DNA of 62,434 nucleotides, from positions 1-62,434 of the forward strand of contig JAHCAZ010000023.1 in NCBI GenBank assembly GCA_019634615.1. The letters run 5' to 3'. Position 1 is the stretch's first letter; each line of letters opens with the position of its first letter. Positions 31,811 through 40,429 of the stretch are shown piece by piece. This DNA is from Opitutaceae bacterium. Its GTDB lineage: Bacteria; Verrucomicrobiota; Verrucomicrobiia; Opitutales; Opitutaceae. A model generated the notes under the pieces. It searched no databases, was not told the DNA's origin, and saw only the letters and a list, made by a program, of their open reading frames with translations. Both the position numbers and the translations under genes were made by a program.

Positions 31811-34225
31811 GTGAAAGCTCTCCGAGTCCTGCGCGTCCTGGCCGCCGTGGTCAGCGTGCTCCTGCTCCTGGCGGCGCTCGTCGGCGCGTGGTTCTACCTG
31901 CAACTGCGCGCCAGCCGGCCGCAGCTCGATGGCACCGCTGCCCTGACCGGCCTGGCCGCCGCCGTGCGCGTCGAGCGCGACGCGCTGGGCATCCCGACGA
32001 TCTACGCGGCCAACCGCGCCGACACGGCCCGGGCCCTGGGGTACCTGCATGCGCAGGATCGCTTTTTCCAGATGGATCTCCTGCGGCGCCGCGCCGCGGG
32101 CGAGCTGGCCGCACTCGTCGGCCGCCGCGCCCTCCCGGCCGACCAGGCGGCGCGGATCCACGGCTTCCGCGCCATCGCGCGCGCGGCCCTCGCGGCCGAC
32201 ACCCCGGAACACCGCGCGGTGGTCGAGGCTTACACCGCGGGCGTGAACGCCGGCCTCGCCGCACTCGGCGAGGTGCCCTTTGAGTACATCGTCCTACGCA
32301 CCGACCCGCAGCCTTGGCGGCCCGAGGACAGCTATCTCGCCATCCACGCGATGGCGCTCGAGCTGCAGGATTCCAAGGGCGCCTACGAACGCTCGCTCAC
32401 GCTCGTGCGCGACCTCTACGACCAGAGCGTCGCGGATTTCTTCGCGCCGCTGCAGACCCCCGCGGACGCCTCGCTCGACGGCAGCACCGAGCCGCTGCCG
32501 CCGATCCCGCCGCCGACGCGGATCGACCTGCGCCGCCGGGCGGTGACGTCGGCCGCGACCGATGCCGGCTTCGACGCGTACCCGGCCGGCAGCAATGCGT
32601 TTGCCGTGGCCGCCAGCCGCACGGCCAGCGGCGGCGCCCTGCTCGCGGGCGACATGCACCTCCGCCTCGGCGTGCCCAACACCTGGTACCGCGCCTCGCT
32701 GATCTGGGATGGCGGCACCGGCGGCTCGCATCGGGTCACGGGCTTCACCCTGCCCGGCGCCCCGGCCGTCGTGGTCGGCAGCAACGGTCACATCGCCTGG
32801 AGCTTCACCGACGCCTTGGTCGACACGAGCGACGTGGTCGTCGTGGAGCCCAACATCATCGACCGCTCGCTCTACAAGCGCGGTACGGAGAACGTCGAGT
32901 TTGGCCGCCGGCCCGAGGTCATCCAAGTCAAGGGCGGCGACCCCGTCACCCTCGAGGTCGAGACCACCGTCTGGGGTCCGGTCATCGGCCTCGGCGAAAA
33001 GAACCGGCCCCTCGCGCTGCGCTGGATCATGCACGAGCCCGGCGCGACCAATTACAACCTGATGGGGCTCGAGACCGCGACCGACATCGACGCGGCGATC
33101 GACCTCGCCCAGACCGCCGGCATCCCGGCGCAGAATATCGTGGTCGCCGACGCCACCGGCAGCATCGCCTGGACCATCGCCGGCCGCCTGCCCAGGCGCG
33201 TCGGGTACACGGGGCGCTATCCCGTGGCCTGGACCTACGGTGATCGATACTGGGACGGTTTTCTCCCGCCGGCCGATGTTCCGGTGATTCGGATTGCGGC
33301 CAACGGCACCCCGACCGCGGACGCCGCGGTGATGGCCGGGGTGCTCTGGAGCGCCAACCATCGCCACATCGGCGGTGCGGGACTCGCGACGCTGGGAGAC
33401 GGCGGTTTCTTCGGCCCCGCTCGCGCGAGGCAAATCCGCGACCGGCTCGGGTCGCTGACGCAGGTCAAGCCGACGGATCTGCTCGCCATCCAGCTCGACG
33501 ACGAGGCGCGATCGCTCGCGCGCTGGCAGCGGCTGCTGGTGCAGACCCTCCGGCCCGACGTCACCGCCGACCGGCCGGCGCGCCAGCAATTGCGCACGCT
33601 GGTCGAGACTTGGGAGGGGCATGCGGCCGTGGACTCGGTCAGTTACCGGCTCGTGCGCGAGTTCCGCCGGCAGGTCGCCGCGCTGGCGCTCGATCCGGTG
33701 TTCGCCCCGTGTGTCGCGCGCGACGAGACCTTCAACTGGCGCCGGTTCCGCCACGAGGAGCCGCTGTGGGCCCTGCTGACCGAGAAGCCGCCGCATCTGC
33801 TGAACCCGAAATTCACGCGCTGGGACGAACTGCTCGTCGCCGCGGCCGATGCCGTGATGAGCGACCTCGCGCAGCGCGGCGAGGATCCGGCCCGCGCCAC
33901 CTGGGGCCGGGCCAACGTCGTCCGCATCCGGCATGCGCTCAGCCCGATGTTCCCGACGTGGCTCACGGGCTGGCTCGATCTGCCGGCGGCGTCGCTGCCC
34001 GGCGACGATGACACGCCGCGCTGGCAAAGCCGGAACTTCGGCGCGAGCCAGCGCATGGTGGTTTCGCCCGGCCGCGAGGCGGAGGGCCTCGCCCACATGC
34101 CGGGCGGCCAGAGCGGGCATCCGTTGTCGCCCTTTTACCGCGCCGGCCACGAGGCGTGGGTGAAGGGCGAGCCGACGCCGTTCCTGCCGGGGCCGGCGGC
34201 GCACAAGCTGACGCTGACGCCGTAA
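31811..34225 (+). CDS. Penicillin acylase (Ntn-hydrolase) family protein
   Basis: 804-residue N-terminal-nucleophile amidase of the penicillin/cephalosporin/quorum-lactone acylase family. An N-terminal helix (about 5-28) directs export. The alpha chain contains RDALGIPTIYAANRADTARA and YLHAQDRFFQMDLLRRRAAG. The autoprocessing site and catalytic serine sit at about residue 261 in PAGSNAFAV; then AGDMHLRLGVPNTWYRASL of the beta chain. The C-terminus has LPGGQSGHP-like wording (MPGGQSGHPLSPFYRAGHEA), typical of the family. The start is GTG. The natural substrate is unknown; acyl amides or N-acyl-homoserine lactones are possible. Confidence 0.92.
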   Translation: MKALRVLRVLAAVVSVLLLLAALVGAWFYLQLRASRPQLDGTAALTGLAAAVRVERDALGIPTIYAANRADTARALGYLHAQDRFFQMDLLRRRAAGELAALVGRRALPADQAARIHGFRAIARAALAADTPEHRAVVEAYTAGVNAGLAALGEVPFEYIVLRTDPQPWRPEDSYLAIHAMALELQDSKGAYERSLTLVRDLYDQSVADFFAPLQTPADASLDGSTEPLPPIPPPTRIDLRRRAVTSAATDAGFDAYPAGSNAFAVAASRTASGGALLAGDMHLRLGVPNTWYRASLIWDGGTGGSHRVTGFTLPGAPAVVVGSNGHIAWSFTDALVDTSDVVVVEPNIIDRSLYKRGTENVEFGRRPEVIQVKGGDPVTLEVETTVWGPVIGLGEKNRPLALRWIMHEPGATNYNLMGLETATDIDAAIDLAQTAGIPAQNIVVADATGSIAWTIAGRLPRRVGYTGRYPVAWTYGDRYWDGFLPPADVPVIRIAANGTPTADAAVMAGVLWSANHRHIGGAGLATLGDGGFFGPARARQIRDRLGSLTQVKPTDLLAIQLDDEARSLARWQRLLVQTLRPDVTADRPARQQLRTLVETWEGHAAVDSVSYRLVREFRRQVAALALDPVFAPCVARDETFNWRRFRHEEPLWALLTEKPPHLLNPKFTRWDELLVAAADAVMSDLAQRGEDPARATWGRANVVRIRHALSPMFPTWLTGWLDLPAASLPGDDDTPRWQSRNFGASQRMVVSPGREAEGLAHMPGGQSGHPLSPFYRAGHEAWVKGEPTPFLPGPAAHKLTLTP

Positions 34226-34294
34226 TCGGCGCGTCCCAGTTTGCCATTGTCCCCCGCCGCGCTTGCGGGCTAGCTGGCGAGCGTCCACCCCGGG

Positions 34295-34987
34295 ATGAAA
34301 AAATCGAAGCAAAGCTACACGGTCTATTTCGCCGGCGAGCTCTTCAACCACAAGCACCTGATCGGCAACGCCTACCTGGCCGAGGCGATCTACGAGAAGT
34401 CGCACGGGCGCTTTCTCTGCACGCTGCCGCAGGACCTGGAGCCGCGGGGCCGGACGCAGCGGGCCATCCGCGATCACAACGTGCGCACGCTGCTCGCGTG
34501 CGACCTCGCGCTGTTCAACTACGACGGCGCGGAGCTCGATGCCGGGGCGGTGGTCGAGTTCATGCTTGCGAAATGCGCCGACATCCCGGCGGTGCTGCTG
34601 CGGAGCGACATCCGGGCCGGGGGTTACGGGCCCGACCCGTGGAACCTGATGTCGAGCCACTTTCCCCGCACGGTGAATGTCGTCACCCCGAGCCTCGCCG
34701 CCTACACGGCGATCATGAAGCGTCGGCACCGCCAGCTCGACGAGGTGATGCGGCTCGCCGGCCAGCACAGCTCGGCCGACGCCCAGCGGCTCTGCGAGCA
34801 GGTCGCCACGCTGTGTGTCCGCGCCTTCGAGCGCGTGCTGGCGCAGGAGCCCGTGATGCCGAAGCACCTGCGCGAGGAGGTCTATCACTGGCTCGCCCTG
34901 ATGCCCGGGTTGCGCGGCAAGGAGAAGGCGCTGCGCAAGGAGCTCGAGCGCGTGCTCGAGCAGAAGGTGGAGAAGGACCTGCTGTAA
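34295..34987 (+). CDS. Nucleoside 2-deoxyribosyltransferase-like protein
   Basis: 230-residue protein resembling the nucleoside 2-deoxyribosyltransferase family, which moves deoxyribose between bases or hydrolyses modified nucleosides. Readable features: VYFAGELFNHKHLIGNAYL at residues 10-28, CTLPQDLEPRGRTQ, ACDLALFNYDGAELDAGAVV with acidic catalytic candidates, and VEFMLAKCADIPAVLLRSDI. A basic, helical C-terminal extension of about 80 residues is additional to the core. The next gene is upp, 43 bp downstream, which supports a nucleobase salvage role. Catalytic assignment is by motif similarity only. Confidence 0.78.
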   Translation: MKKSKQSYTVYFAGELFNHKHLIGNAYLAEAIYEKSHGRFLCTLPQDLEPRGRTQRAIRDHNVRTLLACDLALFNYDGAELDAGAVVEFMLAKCADIPAVLLRSDIRAGGYGPDPWNLMSSHFPRTVNVVTPSLAAYTAIMKRRHRQLDEVMRLAGQHSSADAQRLCEQVATLCVRAFERVLAQEPVMPKHLREEVYHWLALMPGLRGKEKALRKELERVLEQKVEKDLL

Positions 34988-35015
34988 GGGGGAAGCCGGG
35001 AAACCTGGAAACTGA
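34988..35015. repeat. Family E single arm, copy 4
   Basis: GGGGGAAGCCGGGAAACCTGG resembles the left arm of copies 1 and 3 but no matching right arm follows. It sits in the short gap before upp. Confidence 0.5.
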
Positions 35016-35030
35016 ATCCCATTCTACGCC

Positions 35031-35648
35031 ATGTCGCTCCACGTCCTCTCCCACCCACTCGCCGCCCACATCGTCCTGCACCTGCGGGACAAGACCACCA
35101 AGCCGGCCACGTTCCGGACCTTGTCCTATCATCTTGGGCTGTTGCTGGCGGTCGAGGCCACGCGCGACCTGGCGACCGAGGAGAAAACGGTGCACACGCC
35201 GCTGGAACCGACGAGCGGCCGCGTGCTCGCCCGCCCGCTCGTGGTCGTGCCGATCCTGCGGGCGGGACTCGGCATGGTGCAGCCGTTCCTCGACATCTTT
35301 CCCGACGTGAGCGTCGGCTACATCGGGCTCGAGCGCGATCACCAGACCGCCGTCGCGCGCAGTTACTACTGCAAGCTGCCGCCGCTCGACGGCGCCCGCG
35401 TGATCGTGGTCGACCCGATGCTGGCCACCGGCGGCTCGGCCGTGCAGGCGCTCGACGTCGTGAAGACCGCGGGGGCCCGGGAATTGTCGTTTGTCAGTAT
35501 CGTCGCCAGCCCCGAGGGTGTCGCGGCCGTGCAGGCCCGCCACCCCGAGGTGCCGATTTTCACCGCGGCGCATGATCGCGGGTTGAACAACCGGAAATAC
35601 ATACTCCCGGGGCTGGGTGATTTTGGCGACCGCTTGTACGGAACCTGA
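35031..35648 (+). CDS. upp: Uracil phosphoribosyltransferase
   Basis: 205-residue cytoplasmic enzyme converting uracil and PRPP to UMP. Diagnostic motifs: HPLAAHIVLHLRDKTTKPAT near the start, VPILRAGLGMVQPFL around residue 75, the PRPP loop VDPMLATGGSA around 125 and the uracil-binding end NNRKYILPGLGDFGDRLYG. The length matches the family (about 208). The leader has no Shine-Dalgarno sequence. It follows a deoxyribosyltransferase-like gene, consistent with pyrimidine salvage. Confidence 0.96.
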   Translation: MSLHVLSHPLAAHIVLHLRDKTTKPATFRTLSYHLGLLLAVEATRDLATEEKTVHTPLEPTSGRVLARPLVVVPILRAGLGMVQPFLDIFPDVSVGYIGLERDHQTAVARSYYCKLPPLDGARVIVVDPMLATGGSAVQALDVVKTAGARELSFVSIVASPEGVAAVQARHPEVPIFTAAHDRGLNNRKYILPGLGDFGDRLYGT

Positions 35649-35660
35649 ACGGCTGCGGGT

Positions 35661-35723
35661 CGGCGTAGGCCAGCCCGCTTGCGGGCGCGGTTCGGGCGCG
35701 CGCAAGCGCGCTGGCCTACGCCG
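35661..35723. repeat. Family H inverted repeat (23-17-23 bp)
   Basis: Arms 35661-35683 and 35701-35723 begin CGGCGTAGGCCAGC and end GCTGGCCTACGCCG with one mismatch. It lies between the convergent upp and DUF6483-like genes and reaches into the 3' end of the latter (stop at 35716). Confidence 0.88.
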
Positions 35724-36090
35724 AAACCGGCCAGCGCGTGGCGGCGATCGCGCGGACGGTGTTGGCCCACTCGCGGGAGGCGAGGGCGAGCGCGGGGCGG
35801 CCGGCGGGTTCGTAGAGTTCGGCAGCGTAGTCGAGGATGGCCGCGTAGGTGGCGCACTTTTCCTGGGCGGTGGCCGGCGACTCGGCGAAGGCCAGCAGGT
35901 CCACCTGCGCCTCCGGCGTGAGGCCGACAAACTGCGCCGCCGGGCGGGCGAAAAGCCTTTCCTGGGCCTGCACGAGCGCGGGCAGCGCGGCCTCGGCGCG
36001 CTGCGGTTCGCCGGAGCGCAGCGCCTCGCGCACGAAGCGGCCGAGTTCCTCGATCAGGCGGAGCAGGTAATCCTGGCGTTGCGGGGCCAT
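35716..36090 (-). CDS. Hypothetical protein, DUF6483-like
   Basis: 124-residue, mainly helical soluble protein. The opening MAPQRQDYLLRLIEELGRFV resembles DUF6483-type proteins, a family without known function. The rest is Ala/Leu-rich helices with tetratricopeptide-like spacing (AEAALPALVQAQERLFARPA). The last codons lie in the right arm of a palindromic repeat, so the protein tail may have been changed by the repeat. It is convergent with upp. Confidence 0.65.
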   Translation of the reverse strand: MAPQRQDYLLRLIEELGRFVREALRSGEPQRAEAALPALVQAQERLFARPAAQFVGLTPEAQVDLLAFAESPATAQEKCATYAAILDYAAELYEPAGRPALALASREWANTVRAIAATRWPVSA

Positions 36091-36120
36091 GTTTGGATCG
36101 AGCGTGCGGGCGGCGGCCGC

Positions 36121-36155
36121 AAAAGCAAACCGGCCCCGGAATCATTCCGGGGCCG
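36121..36155 (-). terminator. Rho-independent terminator of the DUF481 gene
   Basis: On the minus strand the palindrome CGGCCCCGGAAT-G-ATTCCGGGGCCG is followed by GTTTGCTTTT. It starts 28 bp after the stop codon of the DUF481 gene. The stem is perfect over 12 pairs if the loop is counted as small. Confidence 0.85.
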
Positions 36156-36182
36156 ATTGGAAAACGAAAGCGTTGGTTCGCC

Positions 36183-37259
36183 TTACTTCCAGTTGAGCAC
36201 GAGCCGCGTGTAGTAGGTCGTGTCGAGTTCCTCGCGGCCGGGCTGCGGGGTGCTGTTGAACTGGTTGTTGAGGCCGACGCGGAGCTTCCAGAAGCCGGCG
36301 GCGATCGGGAACTCCAGCGCCGAGTCGTGCACGAAGCGGTAGTCGGCGAAATCGTCCACCGCCGGCAGGAACTGCAGGTCGGTGACAAGCGAGGCGAACT
36401 CGCCGAACTTGATCGCATTGGCCAGGCCCGTGGAGATGACGGCGCCCTTGTTCTCCACGCCCGTGCCGTAGCTCTCGAAGCGGTAACCGGCACCGAGACG
36501 GCCCGTGAGCTGGTGGGCGTCGGTCTTGACGAAGCGGTAGGTGAAGCCGGCGTCGGTCGTCGAGCGCATGTCCACGTCCTCGACGTTGTCGCGTTCGAGC
36601 TCCTGGCGGACGAACCAGCCGAGGCGCTCGGCGAAGAAGGAGGCGTAGTCGACGCCGCCCTTCAGCTCGTCGGCGGTCTTGGTCTCGTTGCCGGCCGCAT
36701 CCTCGGACGTGGCGTAGTTGGTCGAGGCGTAGAACTTCAGCGCATCCTGCGGGCTGGCCAGGGTGGCCGTGAAGCCGGCGGCGAGGCCCGTGGAGTTGGT
36801 GTTGCCGGTCTTGCCCGTGAGGTCGACCGAGGTCTGGTAAGCCCACTTGCGCTCGCTGGCCGCGATCTGCTTCTTCATGGCCGTGACCTGCGGATCCTCG
36901 CCGGTCGGGTCCCAGGAGGCGCTGACCTTCTCGACCTTGGTGGTCAGTTCGCCGTCGGCGCCGTTGATCTTGAGCGTTTCGCCGGAGCCGGCAAGCGTGC
37001 CCTGCAGCACCGTGCCGCTGGCGAGGCGGACGTAGACCGGCGTGTCGGTGCTCATCGTGGTGACCTCGCTCTGCTTGATCGTGAGATCACCGGCGAAATC
37101 GGTCGCGATGAAGACCTTGCCGTCCTCAACCTTCGTCACCTTGCCGACGATGCGGGCGCCGTTGCGGGTCTCGACCACGTCGGCCCAAAGCGGGGAGACG
37201 CCGAGGATGAAAGCAAACGCGAGCGCAACGAAGGCTCGGAGAGATGATTTGGTGCTCAT
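36183..37259 (-). CDS. DUF481 outer-membrane-like protein
   Basis: 358-residue exported protein. A signal peptide (MSTKSSLRAFVALAFAFILG, cleavage near LWA) is followed by a small beta domain (DVVETRNGARIVGKVTKVED, about 27-100) and a DUF481 beta-barrel-like region (about 125-358) with alternating strands such as WAYQTSVDLTGKTGNTNSTG and a C-terminal aromatic strand TYYTRLVLNWK, as expected for outer-membrane insertion. DUF481 proteins are salt-stress-induced in some bacteria; function unknown. A good -35 box (TTGACA) and a terminator frame the gene, so it is a single transcription unit. Confidence 0.85.
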   Translation of the reverse strand: MSTKSSLRAFVALAFAFILGVSPLWADVVETRNGARIVGKVTKVEDGKVFIATDFAGDLTIKQSEVTTMSTDTPVYVRLASGTVLQGTLAGSGETLKINGADGELTTKVEKVSASWDPTGEDPQVTAMKKQIAASERKWAYQTSVDLTGKTGNTNSTGLAAGFTATLASPQDALKFYASTNYATSEDAAGNETKTADELKGGVDYASFFAERLGWFVRQELERDNVEDVDMRSTTDAGFTYRFVKTDAHQLTGRLGAGYRFESYGTGVENKGAVISTGLANAIKFGEFASLVTDLQFLPAVDDFADYRFVHDSALEFPIAAGFWKLRVGLNNQFNSTPQPGREELDTTYYTRLVLNWK

Positions 37260-37280
37260 GATGGAAGGGAAAAGGGTTCC

Positions 37281-37310
37281 ACTTAAGCTAATGATTTGCA
37301 GCAGTGTCAA
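37281..37310 (-). promoter_or_regulatory. Candidate sigma-70-type promoter of the DUF481 gene
   Basis: Minus strand: a perfect -35 TTGACA (37310-37305), 18-bp spacer, then TTAAGT (37286-37281), a weak -10. The predicted transcript start is only about 15 bases before the ATG, and the leader is C/T-rich with no Shine-Dalgarno sequence. Confidence 0.45.
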
Positions 37311-37393
37311 CTTGATGCCGCCAATCCGGGGTTTTCTCCTCAAAAGGAGCCGGCCTCCTGTGTTTTCGGATTCCTCTCCGACGCCTGCGGGCC

Positions 37394-38305
37394 ATGTTGA
37401 CGGCTATGTCACTGCAACGTGCCGCCCTGATTGTCGCCGACCGCTGGCAGGATTACCAACTGCTCGATTGTGGCGATGGCATGAAACAGGAGCGTTGGGG
37501 TCCGCACACGCTGGTCCGGCCCGACCCGCAGATCATCTGGCCGCGGCAGGGCGCCGGCCCGGGGGCCAAGTGGGAGAACTGGGACGGCTTCTATCACCGG
37601 AGCAGCACGGGGGGCGGGCGGTGGGAGTTCCGACGGCCCTTGCCCGATGATTGGACGATCCGGTATCAGCCGCTGGGGCTGACGTTCAAGATCCGCCCCA
37701 CCGGGTTCAAGCACACCGGCCTTTTCCCCGAGCAGGCGGTGAACTGGGAGTGGTTCAGCGCCAAGATCAAGGCGGCCCGGGCCGCCGGCCGGGAGGTTTC
37801 AGTCCTGAACCTATTCGGCTACACCGGCGCCGCCTCGTGCGCCGCCGCCGCCGCGGGGGCCAAGGTGTGCCACGTCGACGCCGCCGAGGGCATGGTGAAG
37901 TGGTGCCGCGAGAACGCCGCGCTCTGCGGCCTGGCCGAGGCGCCGATCCGGTACATCACCGACGACTGCCTGAAGTTCGTGCGGCGCGAGCTCAAGCGCG
38001 GGCGCCGCTACGACGCGATCATCATGGATCCGCCGACCTACGGGCGCGGCAGCACGGGCGAGATGTGGAAGCTCGAGGACCACCTCTGGCCGCTGCTGGT
38101 CGAGTGTCGCGAACTCCTGAGCGAGACGCCGCTCTTCTTCCTGATCAACGCCTACACCGCGCGCCTGTCGCCGACGGTCGTGGCCAACCTCCTCATCGCC
38201 CTTTTCCCCGACCGCGGCACCACTACCGCCGGCGAGATCGGGCTGCCGATCAAGCGCGACGGCAAGGTGCTGCCCTGCGGGATCTACGGCCGATGGGAGG
38301 CGTGA
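37394..38305 (+). CDS. Class I SAM-dependent methyltransferase (RlmI/RlmK-like)
   Basis: 303-residue methyltransferase related to the RlmI/RlmK rRNA cytosine/guanine methyltransferases but lacking their N-terminal PUA domain. An N-terminal strand-rich part (FRRPLPDDWTIRYQPLGLTF) precedes the Rossmann core: motif I VLNLFGYTGAASCAAAAAGA, HVDAAEGMVKWCRENA, then DAIIMDPPTYGRG containing the DPP catalytic motif, and FFLINAYTARL. The target is probably RNA, by family. Two close starts exist (37394 MLTAMSLQ and 37406 MSLQRAAL); neither has a Shine-Dalgarno sequence. The end is 19 bp from the convergent peptidase stop. Confidence 0.88.
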   Translation: MLTAMSLQRAALIVADRWQDYQLLDCGDGMKQERWGPHTLVRPDPQIIWPRQGAGPGAKWENWDGFYHRSSTGGGRWEFRRPLPDDWTIRYQPLGLTFKIRPTGFKHTGLFPEQAVNWEWFSAKIKAARAAGREVSVLNLFGYTGAASCAAAAAGAKVCHVDAAEGMVKWCRENAALCGLAEAPIRYITDDCLKFVRRELKRGRRYDAIIMDPPTYGRGSTGEMWKLEDHLWPLLVECRELLSETPLFFLINAYTARLSPTVVANLLIALFPDRGTTTAGEIGLPIKRDGKVLPCGIYGRWEA

Positions 38306-38324
38306 GCGAGCGCTCGGCGCCGCC

Positions 38325-40277
38325 TCACAGGTCCGCGGGCATGTACTTGGCCAAGAACTCCTCGACGCGTTTGTAGAGTTCGATGCGGTTCTTGAAATTG
38401 AAGATGCCGTGGGGTTCGTTGAACTTGGCGATCAGCTCGTACGACTTGCCGGCCTTGTCCAGGGCGGCGGTCAAGGCCTTGGCCTGTTCATAGGGCACCG
38501 TCGGATCGTCCCGTCCATGCACGATCAGGAGCGGCGCCTGGATCTTGTCCGCGTGATGGACCGGTGAAATGGCCTTCAAGCCCTCGGCGTCCTTCTGCGG
38601 ATCGCCGATCCGGTCGACGCTGAACGCATAACTGTCCGGGTTCAGCGTCGCGCCGTGCTTGATGATGCCCGCCCAGTCGGTCACGCCGGCAATGTCGATG
38701 CCGCAGCAATAAAGATCGGGCGAACGGATCAGGCCCATCAGCGTGGAATAGCCGCCGAAGCTGCCGCCCATGATCGCAATGCGCTTGGGATCGGCGATTC
38801 CCTTGCGGATGGCGAAGCGCGTCGCGTCCTCGATGTCATCCTGCACCGTCGTGCCGACGGCCCGGAAGCCCTTTTCGTAAAACTCCCGGCCGTAACCGGT
38901 GGAACCGCGGTAGTTGATCTGCATCACCGCGTATCCCCGGTTGGCGAGGAACTGGACCTGCGGATCGAAGCCGTACGTGTCGCGCGACCAAGGTCCGCCG
39001 TGGACCATCACCACCAGGGGCAGATGCTTCATCTCCCGGCCCGGCGGCACGGTCAGATACCCGTGCAGCATGAGGCCATCGCGCGCCTTGACCTTGATCG
39101 GCATCTTTTCCGCCATCTGCTCGGGCTGGATCCAGGGCATCACGTCGATGAACTTGCCCAGGGTCTGGTTCGTCCGGTCGAAAAGGTAATAGGTACCGGG
39201 ATTTTTCGCCGACGAGGCAAAGACGAGCAATTGCTGTTCGTCCTGGCTGATGCCAACGACGCGGTTGACCGATTGCGGCACCGCCAGGTCGATCTGCCGC
39301 TGGACGGCGGCAAAGTCAGGATCGATCCAGAAGGTCCGCGCCATCTCCGTGTAGTAGCGCACCCCGATCAGCCGCCCCGCCGGCGTGTGGATCGGGCCAC
39401 CCAGGTTCATCGGCCCGATGTCGTAAAGCGCATGCTCGAGGATCAGGTCGCCGAGTTTGTCCGCCGCGATGTCGTACGTATACAGGCCGTACCGGCCGCT
39501 GTCGGCCACCTTCGATACATAAAGATACTGACCATCCGGGCTGAGGCCGAGCAACTCGGCGCCCTTGGGATCGTCGCCCAGCCCTTCCAGCACCCGCCAG
39601 GCCGATTGCGCATTCTCCCGGTACAGCACCGAACGCTTGAGGCCCTTGAGTTTCACGGCGACCCGGACGACGCCCTGGCGATCCGTGAACCAGGCGATAA
39701 AGTCGCCCGGATTCTCCTCTTCCCGGGTGAAGTGGCCGGTGCGGGTGTCGAGGCGGATGATATTGGGATACTTGAGGCCAACATAACCGCCGGCGGCCAC
39801 TCGCCCGGTCGGCGGATCATATTCCTCCAGCATGACCTGGTCTCGCTCGGTATCGCGGTCGACATAGAGCAAGCGGCCCGCCCTGACATACTGATCATCC
39901 GTCCGATTAACCCCGTAGATCCGCGCGCCATCCGTCAGCAGCGAATAGTCCTTCCCGTCGCGATCGATGGCAACGTACCCCAGGTAAGAGCTGACCAGGA
40001 GCCGTCGGTTGGAGATCCAAGTGATACTGCCGATGCGACCAAACAGATTGGCCACGACCGATGGCATGTCCACGCCGAGCACTTCCTTGGTGGCGAGTTC
40101 GCGGATGAAGACCCGCTCCGCTTCCTCAAACTCCGCCTTATACGCCACGAACTTCCCGTCCCAGGAAAGGGTCATGTCGGTGAAGGCCGGCGGTTGGGCG
40201 AAGATTTCGACCGGCAGGGGCTCTGCCTGGGCAGTAGTCAGTATGGCTGTCAATGCGAGCCATCGGAGCAGTTTCAT
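38325..40277 (-). CDS. S9 family (prolyl oligopeptidase-type) serine peptidase
   Basis: 650-residue exported peptidase. A signal peptide (MKLLRWLALTAILTTAQA) is followed by a beta-propeller domain (about 20-390) and the alpha/beta hydrolase domain. The catalytic triad can be assigned: Ser506 in GGSFGGYSTLMG, Asp in VHGRDDPTVPYEQA, His in FNEPHGIFNFKN. Typical hydrolase wording LVVMVHGGPWSRDTYGF and YAVMQINYRGSTGYGREF is present. It would cleave short peptides in the periplasm. The start at 40277 is set by the signal peptide; the leader has no Shine-Dalgarno sequence. Confidence 0.94.
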   Translation of the reverse strand: MKLLRWLALTAILTTAQAEPLPVEIFAQPPAFTDMTLSWDGKFVAYKAEFEEAERVFIRELATKEVLGVDMPSVVANLFGRIGSITWISNRRLLVSSYLGYVAIDRDGKDYSLLTDGARIYGVNRTDDQYVRAGRLLYVDRDTERDQVMLEEYDPPTGRVAAGGYVGLKYPNIIRLDTRTGHFTREEENPGDFIAWFTDRQGVVRVAVKLKGLKRSVLYRENAQSAWRVLEGLGDDPKGAELLGLSPDGQYLYVSKVADSGRYGLYTYDIAADKLGDLILEHALYDIGPMNLGGPIHTPAGRLIGVRYYTEMARTFWIDPDFAAVQRQIDLAVPQSVNRVVGISQDEQQLLVFASSAKNPGTYYLFDRTNQTLGKFIDVMPWIQPEQMAEKMPIKVKARDGLMLHGYLTVPPGREMKHLPLVVMVHGGPWSRDTYGFDPQVQFLANRGYAVMQINYRGSTGYGREFYEKGFRAVGTTVQDDIEDATRFAIRKGIADPKRIAIMGGSFGGYSTLMGLIRSPDLYCCGIDIAGVTDWAGIIKHGATLNPDSYAFSVDRIGDPQKDAEGLKAISPVHHADKIQAPLLIVHGRDDPTVPYEQAKALTAALDKAGKSYELIAKFNEPHGIFNFKNRIELYKRVEEFLAKYMPADL

Positions 40278-40429
40278 GGGGATAACAGGGTTATTGCGGT
40301 TACGCATCGAGACCGGTGCCCGGTCCGCTGCCGCCACCGGCAAACGGATTCCGATCAGGACGCAACAGAACGGTGGAGTTCCCACTTTTGCCGCGACTTC
40401 CGCCGGGGGAAAGCTTTCTCTTGGCTACC

